A stretch of DNA of 64,000 nt from Marinoscillum sp965229915 (GCF_965229915.1 NZ_CBDDJZ010000001.1:3038001-3102000); one strand, 5' to 3'; shown: positions 35,622 to 44,340, counted from the stretch's first letter. The notes: generated by a model from the sequence alone, not told the origin. Translations and numbers: made by a program.

Positions 35622-35637
35622 TATGACTCAGGTCATA
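35622..35637. promoter_or_regulatory. FNR/CRP-like palindrome upstream of nrdJ
   Basis: TATGACTCAGGTCATA has perfect 6-bp arms around a 4-bp centre and contains TGA-N6-TCA, the half-site geometry of Crp/Fnr-superfamily operators. It lies 67-82 bp upstream of the nrdJ start, fitting oxygen- or redox-responsive control of an oxygen-independent enzyme. Regulator identity is inference. Confidence 0.45.
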
Positions 35638-35784
35638 GAGTGGTATGTTTGGTGTCAAGGTCCTTTATTCCCCTGAATTACTAATGAAAGATTGAAATTC
35701 TCCTTAATTGATTGGAATGGGTCAGTTTGGTTGGCAAAATAGGGATATATCTCCTTACACGGAAAGTAATTATTGAGTCATTTC

Positions 35785-35826
35785 TTGTACAAAGCAACAA
35801 AATATATAACTTGTACGTTTGTACAA
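35785..35826 (+). promoter_or_regulatory. PadR-type operator overlapping a -7 promoter box
   Basis: TTGTACGTTTGTACAA (35811-35826) is a perfect 6-4-6 palindrome, and a second copy of the core, TTGTACAA, lies at 35785-35792. The geometry TTGT-N8-ACAA resembles the ATGT-N8-ACAT sites of PadR-family regulators. A perfect TAnnTTTG box, TACGTTTG (35814-35821), sits inside the palindrome, so a bound repressor would cover the promoter. No TTG lies at the ideal 19 bp upstream. The padR ATG is about 180 bp downstream. The remaining gap holds only a 19-codon frame at 35872-35931 and a partial repeat. Confidence 0.6.
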
Positions 35827-35964
35827 CAAACTTCGTTTGATTTGACCTTTGACTACCTGAATTTCTTAGAAATGGAGAAGCTAATGGAACACAAGTGGGA
35901 TCTAGAGTTGATGAAGCTCGTATTGAATTAGAATAATATGAATCATGGACGAGCTGAAGCAGAA

Positions 35965-35993
35965 CTCTGATTGCTCCATTTCTCTGTGGTTAG
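35965..35993 (+). repeat. Half copy of the CCACAGAG palindromic repeat
   Basis: Matches the right half of the three full units downstream (CTCTGA ... TCTCTGTGGTTAG). It lies just upstream of the chosen padR start, inside the longer in-frame extension, which supports starting padR at 36008. Confidence 0.7.
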
Positions 35994-36007
35994 GTAAAAA
36001 GAAAACT

Positions 36008-36340
36008 ATGAAAGGAGAAACCATAGGCGAACTGGAAGAGCTGGTACTTCTCACAGTAGGATCCCTGCAAGAGGAAGCTTATGCAGTAGCCATACTTGAT
36101 GAAATTATTGAGAAGACTGGACGTAGTATGGACGTGACGGCCATTCACTCGGTGCTTCGTAGACTGGAAAAGAAGGGTCTGGTCAAATCCGAAATGCGTG
36201 GGGCGACACAGGAGCGTGGTGGTCGACGCAAACGCTACTTTACCATGACTCCAGCCGGGCGTGCTGTCCTGGATGACAACATGGCCGTGCGCATAGAGCT
36301 GTATCAGAAGCTGCCGAAACTGACTTTCTTCGGTATTTGA
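36008..36340 (+). CDS. PadR-family transcriptional regulator
   Basis: A 110-aa winged-helix regulator: LEELVLLTVGSLQEEAYAVA, ILDEIIEKTGRSMDVTAIHSVLRRLEKKGLVKSE, then the wing and TMTPAGRAVLDD. The ATG at 36008 gives the usual family N-terminus (MKGETIGELEELVLL); the longer frame from 35945 runs through an intergenic repeat. PadR regulators of this short type in Bacteroidota precede MacB/FtsX-like permease genes and are expected to repress them. The permease gene follows after a 283-bp gap filled by repeats. Confidence 0.92.
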   Translation: MKGETIGELEELVLLTVGSLQEEAYAVAILDEIIEKTGRSMDVTAIHSVLRRLEKKGLVKSEMRGATQERGGRRKRYFTMTPAGRAVLDDNMAVRIELYQKLPKLTFFGI

Positions 36341-36343
36341 CGG

Positions 36344-36409
36344 AACCACAGAGATCGCTGAGAAAACAGAGTATATAAACCTCTGAGTTCTTTGATTCTC
36401 TGCGTTTAG
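36344..36409. repeat. CCACAGAG palindromic repeat, unit 1
   Basis: Begins AACCACAGAGATC, contains AAACCTCTGAGTTC and ends TCTCTGCGTTTAG. The two ends are inverted copies of each other, so each unit can fold into a long imperfect hairpin. Confidence 0.85.
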
Positions 36410-36451
36410 AAGAATATGCGACAAGAAAGAAAGTGAAAGTTAAGATTGCTC

Positions 36452-36516
36452 AACCACGGAGATCACTGAGAAAACCGAGTAGATAAACCTCTGAGTTCTC
36501 CATTTCTCTGCGGTTA
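36452..36516. repeat. CCACAGAG palindromic repeat, unit 2
   Basis: Begins AACCACGGAGATC, contains AAACCTCTGAGTTC and ends TCTCTGCGGTTAG. It is about 85% identical by eye to unit 1 and starts 108 bp after it. Confidence 0.85.
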
Positions 36517-36543
36517 GATAGAAATTAATTGATAAGAATGCTT

Positions 36544-36620
36544 AACCACAGAGAGCACGGAGTAAATAAACCTCTGATCTCTCCGATTCTCTGCGGTTAG
36601 AAAACTTCTGCGGTTAGAAA
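36544..36620. repeat. CCACAGAG palindromic repeat, unit 3 with duplicated end
   Basis: Begins AACCACAGAGAGC and ends TCTCTGCGGTTAGAAAA at about 36604; its last ~15 bases are then repeated (TTCTGCGGTTAGAAA to 36620). The array ends 4 bp before the permease ATG. Confidence 0.85.
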
Positions 36621-36623
36621 AAA

Positions 36624-39308
36624 ATGACTAACAAAACCAACCATACCGACCCACCTCAATGGGCCATGCACTTCCTGCACTGGTATTGTAAACCAGAGCT
36701 GCTGGAAGACCTGGAAGGCGACCTGCTGGAGCTCTACGACCGGAAGGTGGAAGCCAAAGGTGTGCGGGCAGCCAACCGACTATTCACCTGGTTGGTGTTG
36801 CGTTCGTTTCGGTGGTCGGCGATTAAAAAGAATCATAAACTCAAAACTCAAATACCCATGATTACAGGACAAAATTTCAAAGTAGCGGCACGAGTGCTGT
36901 GGCGAGATAAATTCAATACCTTCCTCAATGTGTTGGGACTGACTATCGGGATACTATGCTTTGTGCAGATGGGACTTTACGTAGCACAGGAGCTGAGCTT
37001 TGACCACATGCACACCAAAAAAGACCGGATTTATCGTACCTATCTTTATGAAGACTATGGCGATGGTCGGATCTTCTTCAACTCCGTGACCCCCATTCGT
37101 TTTGAGCCACTCTTCGAGGCAGAGTTTCCAGAATTCCAATCGGTGGTACAACGAACAGAACGCACCTTTGCCGTCACCAAAAAAGGTGAAAACTGGATCA
37201 ACGAGAGTGTGGCAGTGGTAAGTCCTGACTTCTTTGAGGTCTTTGACTTTGAACTCATTCATGGAAATACCAATCAACCCTTGCAAGGCAGGTACGATCT
37301 GATCATCTCAGAAGATTATGCGCAGAAATACTTTGGTCGGGATAATCCTGTTGGGGAAACACTAACCTTCAATATCAATGAAGAAGAAACCGCTTTCACC
37401 ATCACCGCAGTATCGGCTAGCATTCCCGAAAATTCCAGCATCCAGTTTGACCTGGTGATTTCTAATGAGCTGAACAAGACGATTTTTGGTGAAGGGGCAT
37501 TGACCGGATGGACCTCTGTGAGCCAGGAGACGTTTGTGCTAGTGAGTGAAAATGCGAGCATCAAAACCGTCAATGAAAAATCACAGGATGTATTGATGAG
37601 TTATCTCGGTGAGGATTTTGAGCGGGACCAGTATACGATAGGCTTTCAGCCATTGACGGACATCCATCTAAATCCCGAAATACCAGCTGGAATTGCGCCG
37701 GTGAGTAACCCGACCTATGTGTACGTGCTGGGGATCATTGGATTCCTGGTGCTGCTGATCGCCTGTGTGAACTACACCACCCTGTCCATTGGCAAATCTA
37801 TCAAACGTGCCAAAGAAGTAGGCATGCGCAAGATCCTGGGAGCGGGCAAGAAGCTTCTTGTGGGACAGTACCTGACGGAGAGTATATTAATTGCGCTAGT
37901 ATCGATGGTAATTGGAACTGTCATTGCCATTCTTAGCATCCCAACCTTTAACCGACTCACTGGCGTATCTCTGGTGTATGACTTTGCCTGGTGGCATGTG
38001 GGACTGTTCCTGTTGATCGGATTGCTAATCGGCACACTGGCTGGTTTGTACCCATCTTTTGTGCTGACGAATATCCGTATCATGACCATCATGCAGTCGT
38101 CCAACACTTCAGGTGGCAAGCACTGGGTACGCAAAGTGATGGTCACATTTCAGTTTTTAGTGACAGTGCTCCTCATTAGCAGTACGCTGATCATGAAGAA
38201 GCAGATTGGCTACTTGCAGAGCAAAGATTTGGGCTATGAATACGAAGCGGTGATTTCGGTTCCTTTGTTTGCCGAACAAAACGGCCGATTTGTGGAACGC
38301 TATATGAGTGCACAAAACAATGCTCGACTGCTGCAGCAAAATCTCGAAAAGCATCCTGAGTTGACCAACTTTACCACGTCCAGTCATGCGTTTGGCACCA
38401 ATGGATGGATGCACCTCGCCTTTGAGGACATTCGGGGCAATTTCTTGTGGTTTCGATTGCTTGGAACAGATGCCGACTTTGTGGAGTCTTTTGACCTAAA
38501 GGTAGTGGAGGGGCGAAATTTTGAATCGGACAACACGGCCGATGAACGCCAGTCGATCTTACTTAACGAAACTGCTGTAAAGTACTTTGGGTTGGAAAAC
38601 CCACTGGAAGAGAAGCTGCCAGGCGCTGACTTTGGGGAGCACCGGATTATCGGGGTGGTAGAAGACTTTCATTATTCTTCTCTGCATGAGGAGATAGAGC
38701 CGCTGGTGATCACGCAGAGCCTGATTCCGGTGTTTCAGGGAATCTCCGATGCAGACTTTACCGATTCACCCATTCCCAAGCTGCTGTTTAAGTATACAGG
38801 GACTCAGCTGACTACTGTCAATGACATCCTGCAGGAGGAGTGGAAGCGCACCTTTCCCAATCGTAATCTTGACTATGAGTTCATGGATGAGAACATCGCA
38901 CGCCAGTACGAAAATGAAGCGCGCCTCAACAAGCTTATTGGCGTAGCAACCTTGATTTCAATAGTGATTGCGTCCATTGGCTTGTTGGGCCTGACTGTTC
39001 TGGTGGTCAACAGCCGTGAGAAGGAAATAGGCATCCGTAAGGTGATTGGCGCCTCTCCAGCACAGATCTTTGGCTTGCTGGCCAAAACATTTAGCTGGCA
39101 GCTAGCCTTAGGCGTGATCCTGTCCATCCCGCTGACCATCTGGCTGATGGGTATATGGCTCGAAGACTTTGCCTATCGGGTAAGCATCGGCGTGGACATG
39201 TTTGTGGTGAGCACGCTGCTTTCTGTGGTGATTGCACTGCTAGTCATCAGCTACCACAGCTGGAAAGCGACAAGAATCAATCCTGTGAAGAGTTTGAGGG
39301 CGGAGTGA
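36624..39308 (+). CDS. ABC transporter permease of the MacB/FtsX type with prefix domain
   Basis: An 894-aa membrane protein. Residues 1-75 form a permease prefix domain (PPQWAMHFLHWYCKPELLEDL ... GDLLELYDRK). Two FtsX-MacB modules follow, each with a periplasmic MacB_PCD region: transmembrane helices near 95-120 and then three groups around 370-470, with a second set in the last ~150 residues. Two KEVGMRKILGAGKK / KEIGIRKVIGASPA segments mark the coupling regions of each half. No ATPase gene is adjacent, so the ATP-binding partner must be encoded elsewhere. PadR is the likely repressor. Substrates of this class include peptides, lipoproteins and antibiotics. Confidence 0.92.
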   Translation: MTNKTNHTDPPQWAMHFLHWYCKPELLEDLEGDLLELYDRKVEAKGVRAANRLFTWLVLRSFRWSAIKKNHKLKTQIPMITGQNFKVAARVLWRDKFNTFLNVLGLTIGILCFVQMGLYVAQELSFDHMHTKKDRIYRTYLYEDYGDGRIFFNSVTPIRFEPLFEAEFPEFQSVVQRTERTFAVTKKGENWINESVAVVSPDFFEVFDFELIHGNTNQPLQGRYDLIISEDYAQKYFGRDNPVGETLTFNINEEETAFTITAVSASIPENSSIQFDLVISNELNKTIFGEGALTGWTSVSQETFVLVSENASIKTVNEKSQDVLMSYLGEDFERDQYTIGFQPLTDIHLNPEIPAGIAPVSNPTYVYVLGIIGFLVLLIACVNYTTLSIGKSIKRAKEVGMRKILGAGKKLLVGQYLTESILIALVSMVIGTVIAILSIPTFNRLTGVSLVYDFAWWHVGLFLLIGLLIGTLAGLYPSFVLTNIRIMTIMQSSNTSGGKHWVRKVMVTFQFLVTVLLISSTLIMKKQIGYLQSKDLGYEYEAVISVPLFAEQNGRFVERYMSAQNNARLLQQNLEKHPELTNFTTSSHAFGTNGWMHLAFEDIRGNFLWFRLLGTDADFVESFDLKVVEGRNFESDNTADERQSILLNETAVKYFGLENPLEEKLPGADFGEHRIIGVVEDFHYSSLHEEIEPLVITQSLIPVFQGISDADFTDSPIPKLLFKYTGTQLTTVNDILQEEWKRTFPNRNLDYEFMDENIARQYENEARLNKLIGVATLISIVIASIGLLGLTVLVVNSREKEIGIRKVIGASPAQIFGLLAKTFSWQLALGVILSIPLTIWLMGIWLEDFAYRVSIGVDMFVVSTLLSVVIALLVISYHSWKATRINPVKSLRAE

Positions 39309-39434
39309 CACTCACCGTAACCGAATAATCAAAATGTGACTTTCGACAATAGACGAGGCTTGTAGGATCGGAGAATAATCTTAAAGAGCAACACTTCCTG
39401 TAAATTAGCGTAGGTTATTCAGCACCGACCTAAC

Positions 39435-39974
39435 ATGCAGTTGATTCAGGATTTTCAGAATGGAGACAAGCGTAGCTTTGAGTACATCTTTGGTGAGCTT
39501 TACCAAAGGGTCTGTGCTTACAGCCATCGTTACCTCACAGACAGCCAGGAGATAGAAGATCTAGTGCAGGATGCTTTCATTACGCTCTGGAACAAACGCA
39601 CCGATTTTGAGCATATCAATGCTATCAAGTCCTTTCTCTACACGACCGTTCGAAACAAGTGTCTCAACTCACTGAAGCACCAAACAGTCATCCGAGAGCA
39701 TGAAAGCCGACTGATCTACGAACTGGAAAACGCGGACAAAGAACAAGCGGTCATCGAAGAAGAGTACTATGGCCACCTCTACAATGAAATCAAAAACCTA
39801 CCAGAGGGAAGTCAGAAGGTGATGTTGCTAGCATTACAAGGACTTAAAAACAAAGAAATCGCTGACGAACTCGACATCTCCGAAAACACTGTCAAGACCC
39901 AAAAGAAGATCGCCTATGCCAAGCTGAAAGAGCGTCTCAGTCCGATGTTGTTTAGTTGGTTATTGATGGTTTGA
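39435..39974 (+). CDS. ECF RNA polymerase sigma factor (Bacteroidota expansion family)
   Basis: A 179-aa sigma factor with region 2 (FQNGDKRSFEYIFGELYQRV ... DSQEIEDLVQDAFITLWNKR) and region 4 (NLPEGSQKVMLLALQGLKNK ... ELDISENTVKTQKKIAYAKL). It has the usual length for sigma factors paired with FecR-like anti-sigma factors and TonB receptors. The anti-sigma gene follows after a 457-bp gap of palindromic repeats rather than the usual short spacer. Confidence 0.93.
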   Translation: MQLIQDFQNGDKRSFEYIFGELYQRVCAYSHRYLTDSQEIEDLVQDAFITLWNKRTDFEHINAIKSFLYTTVRNKCLNSLKHQTVIREHESRLIYELENADKEQAVIEEEYYGHLYNEIKNLPEGSQKVMLLALQGLKNKEIADELDISENTVKTQKKIAYAKLKERLSPMLFSWLLMV

Positions 39975-40030
39975 TAAACCTAATCAACTTTCCCCGTTTC
40001 AAGAGGAACAAGAAAGGGGTTGGATACTCA

Positions 40031-40146
40031 GCAGATTCCCCGATCTCCATTGCGCTTCGCTTTACTCCGTCGTGGAATGACGAAGAGAGCAGTCGTCATC
40101 CCACGGATTTCTACCTGATACCTCGGGAGAAATTCCGGGGGATCTG
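40031..40146. repeat. Palindromic intergenic element, copy A
   Basis: Starts CAGATTCCCCGATC, contains an inner inverted repeat CGTGGAATGACGA ... TCGTCATCCCACG, and ends GGGGGATCTG, so the termini are also inverted copies. It lies in the 457-bp gap between the sigma factor and fecR. Confidence 0.8.
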
Positions 40147-40204
40147 AAATAGAACTTTACATGTGTCAGGCAAACTAAGAAACAAGATGAATCATTCTAT
40201 CATT

Positions 40205-40341
40205 GGCAGATTCCCCTGATCGGGCACCCCTAGTCGGGCACCCCAATCTCCACTACGTTGTGTTGTGGAATGACGAAGAGAGCAGCCGTCATCCCACGGA
40301 TTTCTGACCCGATCACTTTGGGGGAAATACCGGGGGATCTT
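40205..40341. repeat. Palindromic intergenic element, copy B
   Basis: A second copy with the same core (GGAATGACGAAGAGAGCAG ... CGTCATCCCACGG) and the same ends. It is longer than copy A because of an internal tandem duplication of CGGGCACCCC (two copies). Elements of this general GGAATGACG / CGTCATCCC form are familiar intergenic repeats in Bacteroidota. Confidence 0.8.
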
Positions 40342-40431
40342 GAGTCATGTCGAATAGAGTTTGAGGCGAAGAAATAAATATCAAAAAAACTCACTCCCTC
40401 ACTTCACCCACTTCGCAAACTCGATTGTTTT

Positions 40432-41607
40432 ATGTCCGTAATTGTGAAAACCATGAACGACCGATTTGACATAGCCGAGCTGATCCACAAACACTTCAAG
40501 GGTGAACTCACACCGGATGATGAGTCAAGATTCCTGGAGTGGTTGGGGCAAAGTGATAAGAATAAGGCACTATTCGAATCTCTAAAAGATCATCAGCAGG
40601 CCCTGACCCGCTGGGAAATCTACCAGCAGTTTGATGCTGACCAAGCATGGCAAGCCATGCAAGCTCATCTGGAGAAGCCAAAAGTGATCACTTTGCACAC
40701 TCGTCTTTGGAGATATGCTGCAGCCATTCTGCTTCCTATCCTAGCTGTAGGAGCCGTGGTTTACATCCTTCAAGAGAGCACTGAACCACTAGCAGGAGTA
40801 GATGATTCGATCCTACCTGGTAAGGAACAAGCTACCTTGATCCTGGCAGATGGGAGCGAGGTGGAGTTGGTGCCTGATCAGTCCACCAAAACCATCGCAC
40901 AGGGAGGAACTAAAGTCACCAATCAAAACAAAACCATCCGGTACGAATCCATCACTCATGAGGCAAAACCCTTGGCAGTGGTGTACAATGTACTCAAGAC
41001 ACCAACAGGAGGCACATACCAGTTGGAACTTGCTGATGGGACTCGTGTGACATTGAATGCGGAATCATCCCTGCGCTATCCAGTCTCTTTTTCTGACTCT
41101 ACACGTACGGTTCATCTCTCAGGTGAGGCCTACTTTGAGGTAACCCACACCGGCAGTCCATTTATTGTGCAAAGCGAATCGCAGCGAGTGCAGGTCTTAG
41201 GCACAGAGTTTAACGTGATGGCTTATGCCAATGAGACTTTGGTTCAAACGACTCTGGTCGAAGGAAGTGTGCAGGTTGAAACCAATTCACAAAAGCGATT
41301 ACTCAAACCTGGTCAACAAGCTGTTTTGGAGGCGGAAAATCTGGAGGTTTCATCGGTGGACACACAGAAATATACCGCATGGAAGTCAGGCAAATTTCAA
41401 TTTAATAATGCCTCCATGGATGAGGTAATGCGGAGGTTGGCGCGCTGGTACAGTTTCGAATATGAATTTGAAAACGAGCAGTCTCGGGAACTTCATTTCA
41501 CCGGGCGTATAGACAATCGACAAAAAATCTCTGGTATCCTGAAGATGCTGGAGGCAACAACTACGGTCCGCTTTGAATACACTGACAAGCGGATCATTAT
41601 TCAATAA
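40432..41607 (+). CDS. FecR-family anti-sigma factor
   Basis: A 391-aa protein. An N-terminal cytoplasmic region (FDIAELIHKHFKGELTPDDESR) binds the sigma factor, one transmembrane helix at about 98-118 (AAAILLPILAVGAVVYIL) follows, then a periplasmic FecR domain (~195-285: GTRVTLNAESSLRYPVSF, GEAYFEVTHTGSPFIV, GTEFNVMAY) and a C-terminal DUF4974 domain (FNNASMDEVMRRLARWYSFEYEFE). It should hold the ECF sigma factor inactive until the TonB receptor encoded next signals. ATG 40453 (MNDRFDIAEL) is an equally plausible start. Confidence 0.93.
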   Translation: MSVIVKTMNDRFDIAELIHKHFKGELTPDDESRFLEWLGQSDKNKALFESLKDHQQALTRWEIYQQFDADQAWQAMQAHLEKPKVITLHTRLWRYAAAILLPILAVGAVVYILQESTEPLAGVDDSILPGKEQATLILADGSEVELVPDQSTKTIAQGGTKVTNQNKTIRYESITHEAKPLAVVYNVLKTPTGGTYQLELADGTRVTLNAESSLRYPVSFSDSTRTVHLSGEAYFEVTHTGSPFIVQSESQRVQVLGTEFNVMAYANETLVQTTLVEGSVQVETNSQKRLLKPGQQAVLEAENLEVSSVDTQKYTAWKSGKFQFNNASMDEVMRRLARWYSFEYEFENEQSRELHFTGRIDNRQKISGILKMLEATTTVRFEYTDKRIIIQ

Positions 41608-41608
41608 A

Positions 41609-41641
41609 AAAATGGGAAATGCGGCAACATCTCCCATTTTA
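41609..41641 (+). terminator. Hairpin between fecR and the TonB receptor gene
   Basis: AAAATGGGA (41609-41617) pairs perfectly with TCCCATTTT (41632-41640), followed by further A/T. It could end the fecR transcript or attenuate read-through so that the receptor is expressed at a different level. Confidence 0.65.
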
Positions 41642-41684
41642 TTTCTAATCAAAAGACGTGACAATCTTTCAATCAATTAAAGGT

Positions 41685-44324
41685 ATGAAAAATCTAATCA
41701 AAATTCACACTACCAGGTTCCGGCAGCTGCTCATCATAGCGCTGGCAGTTCTATTATCCTTGCTGTATCGTTCTGCTTTTGCGCAGGAGCAGCTGATTAG
41801 TTTGGACTTAAAAGAAGCTAGCTTTTCAGAGGCAATTGATGAGTTGACCAGACAAACCCAGATCAACTTTATTTACAATGAAGAGGAAACCAAAGACGTG
41901 ACGGCAATCACGTTGAAAGTGTCTAACGTGACTGTGGAAGTAGCCCTGTACCAATTGCTTTCCGACACGAAACTCCAATACAAAAAAATCAATGAGACTA
42001 TCGTCATCGGACCCAGGCCGGAGATCCCCAAATCAGACACTCCGGGCTTCAAACAGACGCTTCGCGGTACGATTTATGACAAGGACTCACAGGCACCGTT
42101 ATCCTTTGCGACAGTACAGGTGATCACTTCTGAGACAATCAAAGGTGCCATTACCGATATTGATGGCAACTTTGCCATTCCCAACTTACCAATCGGTAGG
42201 CATTCACTAAAAGTATCATTCGTTGGTTATGAAGATGCATATGTCAATGACATCCTGTTAGGTACAGGTAAGGAGACCGTAATTAAAGTGGCGCTAGCGG
42301 AGCAATTGACTTCTCTAAACGAAGTGGTGGTGACTGCCTCTAACGGACTGCCTATCAACGAGATGGCTACTGTCAGTGCCAAATCCTTCAATGCCGAAGA
42401 GACCAAACGATACGCAGCAAGTATCAGTGATCCAGCACGAATGGCGCTGGTATTTGCGGGTGTAGCCACTACAGATGATGCCTCCAATGAGATCGTGATC
42501 CGTGGCAATTCTCCCAACTGGATGCTTTGGAAGCTGGAAGGTGTGGAGATCCCAAGTCCAAATCACTTTGCCGAGGAGGGTTATTCTTCTGGAGCGATCA
42601 GCATCTTGAGTGCCAATATGCTGGGCAACTCGGACTTTTATACCGGCGCTTTTTCAGCCGATTATGGCAATGCTCTATCTGGTGTATTTGATCTGAAATT
42701 ACGCAATGGTAACAATCAGGAATACGAGCACACTTTTCAGGCAGGAGTTTTAGGCGTAGATTTTGCGTCAGAGGGTCCATTCAAAAAAGGATACAATGGT
42801 TCTTACCTATTCAATTATCGCTATTCTACTTTGGGATTGCTGAATGCATTGAACTTTGAAGTTTCAGAAAATGCGCTACCACAATACCAGGACTTGTCGT
42901 TCAAAATGAATCTGCCTACTAAAAAAGCAGGCACCTTTTCTGTTTGGGGGATTGGAGGTTTGAGCCAGGCAGTGGAGCATTTTGAGCCAGACAGCATCGA
43001 GCAGGATGACTGGCAGTATGGCTATCATGACGACACCTACACTGGCATGTATGCTTATGGTGTGACACACAATTACTTCATTGACCAGAACTCTTTTGTA
43101 GAAACAGTAGTATCTCATTCTAAAAGCTTTAGCAGAGAAAACTACGAGGAGATGGATTCCACCTGGACGCTTTATCCTCAGTTTCAGGATGGACTGAACA
43201 AAGGTTCCGTTCGATTGAGTTCTTATTACAATAGAAAGGTCAATAGTCGGCTCACTATGAGATCGGGAGCTATCTTGAGTCGCCTTGACTATGACTATGA
43301 GTCTAAAGAATGGGATAATACCGCGGATGACTGGAATGTAGAAATAGATACCAGAGGACACACCTATTTATTCCAGGGCTATGCTCTGGGAAAGTATAAG
43401 TTCTCAGACAAATTGGTCGCTACGGGAGGGTTGCATTTCACTCGTTTTGAGCTGAACCAGGATCAAACCATTGAGCCCAGACTGAGCCTTGCCTGGGAGC
43501 TGGCAAAGCAACAGAAACTAACTTTTGGCTATGGGCGCCACAGTCGTCATGAACACCTTCCGCTATATTTCGTTCGCACATATGGAGAAAATGGACAAAT
43601 CTACATGCCCAATAGAATGCTGAATCTGACTCGGGCATCGCATTATGTTTTGGGATATGAAAAGGCCTTTTCAAAAACACTCCACTTTAAGGTGGAAGGT
43701 TACTATCAGCAAGTCAACAACCTCCCAGTTCCAAACAATCCATCCCACTATTACACGCCAATCTTTGGCGGTTTCAGCGACGTGGATACGTTGGTCAACA
43801 AAGGCAAGGCCCGAAACATTGGGCTGGAGTTCACTTTGCAACGCTTTTTTGCCAATAACTATTACTTCCTGGTGACCAGCTCCGTGTTTGACTCCAAGTA
43901 CCAGCCGCTTGACGGCAAGTGGTACAATGGTCGGTACAACCTCAACTATGTTAATAATTTTGTCTTTGGAAAAGAATGGAAGTGGGGTGACAATAAATTG
44001 ATAGGTCTCAATTCCAAAGTCATGTGGACTGGCGGCAAGCGTCAATATCCGATTGATCTGGAAACCTCCAGGGAAGAAGAAGGAACCTATGTGTTGGATG
44101 ATCAGCCCTGGGAGCTGCAAACGAAAGATTACTTTCGTATAGACCTGGGATTGAAGGTTCATTTTTTCAAAAAAGGAAAAGAACAGGTCGTGTCCCTCGA
44201 TATTCAGAATGTGACCAATCGCTACAATACCTGGGCACAGTACTACAACCCACAGTCCGGTCAGGTGGAAGACTCCACCATGGCCGGTTTGATTCCGATA
44301 TTGAATTATCGATTGGAATTTTAG
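41685..44324 (+). CDS. TonB-dependent outer-membrane receptor with STN signalling domain
   Basis: Signal peptide (LLIIALAVLLSLLYRSAFAQ), then an STN domain (~residues 30-100: SLDLKEASFSEAIDELTRQT ... VALYQLLSDTKLQYK) that talks to the FecR periplasmic domain, a CarboxypepD_reg-like domain (~123-212: RGTIYDKDSQAPLSFATVQV), a plug (~215-340: LNEVVVTAS, EIVIRGNSP) and a beta-barrel ending in LNYRLEF with the aromatic terminus needed for outer-membrane insertion. Sigma, FecR and receptor form a cell-surface signalling set. There is no susD partner, so this is not a classical polysaccharide locus. The ATG at 41685 replaces an upstream GTG. Confidence 0.93.
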   Translation: MKNLIKIHTTRFRQLLIIALAVLLSLLYRSAFAQEQLISLDLKEASFSEAIDELTRQTQINFIYNEEETKDVTAITLKVSNVTVEVALYQLLSDTKLQYKKINETIVIGPRPEIPKSDTPGFKQTLRGTIYDKDSQAPLSFATVQVITSETIKGAITDIDGNFAIPNLPIGRHSLKVSFVGYEDAYVNDILLGTGKETVIKVALAEQLTSLNEVVVTASNGLPINEMATVSAKSFNAEETKRYAASISDPARMALVFAGVATTDDASNEIVIRGNSPNWMLWKLEGVEIPSPNHFAEEGYSSGAISILSANMLGNSDFYTGAFSADYGNALSGVFDLKLRNGNNQEYEHTFQAGVLGVDFASEGPFKKGYNGSYLFNYRYSTLGLLNALNFEVSENALPQYQDLSFKMNLPTKKAGTFSVWGIGGLSQAVEHFEPDSIEQDDWQYGYHDDTYTGMYAYGVTHNYFIDQNSFVETVVSHSKSFSRENYEEMDSTWTLYPQFQDGLNKGSVRLSSYYNRKVNSRLTMRSGAILSRLDYDYESKEWDNTADDWNVEIDTRGHTYLFQGYALGKYKFSDKLVATGGLHFTRFELNQDQTIEPRLSLAWELAKQQKLTFGYGRHSRHEHLPLYFVRTYGENGQIYMPNRMLNLTRASHYVLGYEKAFSKTLHFKVEGYYQQVNNLPVPNNPSHYYTPIFGGFSDVDTLVNKGKARNIGLEFTLQRFFANNYYFLVTSSVFDSKYQPLDGKWYNGRYNLNYVNNFVFGKEWKWGDNKLIGLNSKVMWTGGKRQYPIDLETSREEEGTYVLDDQPWELQTKDYFRIDLGLKVHFFKKGKEQVVSLDIQNVTNRYNTWAQYYNPQSGQVEDSTMAGLIPILNYRLEF

Positions 44325-44340
44325 ATCAAAATCAACTCAA

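Noticed and set aside
35556..35784. Cobalamin riboswitch expected upstream of the B12-dependent nrdJ
   Set aside because: No B12-box-like conserved core was found on the minus strand; only a palindrome of the Fnr/Crp type is visible.
35872..35931. 19-codon leader peptide between nrdJ and padR
   Set aside because: It has no ribosome site, no conserved composition and no associated attenuator; too short to support.
35965..36620. CRISPR array, suggested by several evenly spaced repeats
   Set aside because: Units are 60-75 bp, internally palindromic, imperfect, with few copies and no cas genes; they fit an intergenic palindromic repeat family.
36008..39308. Complete ABC exporter encoded next to padR
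   Set aside because: Only a permease gene is present; no ATP-binding subunit gene lies nearby.
43671..44162. 163-codon open frame antisense to the TonB receptor gene (also 42876-43361)
   Set aside because: Both lie wholly inside a complete receptor gene and have no start context or domain.
41685..44324. SusC of a polysaccharide utilisation locus
   Set aside because: There is no susD, no glycoside hydrolase and an STN domain with sigma/FecR genes upstream; this is a signalling TonB receptor.
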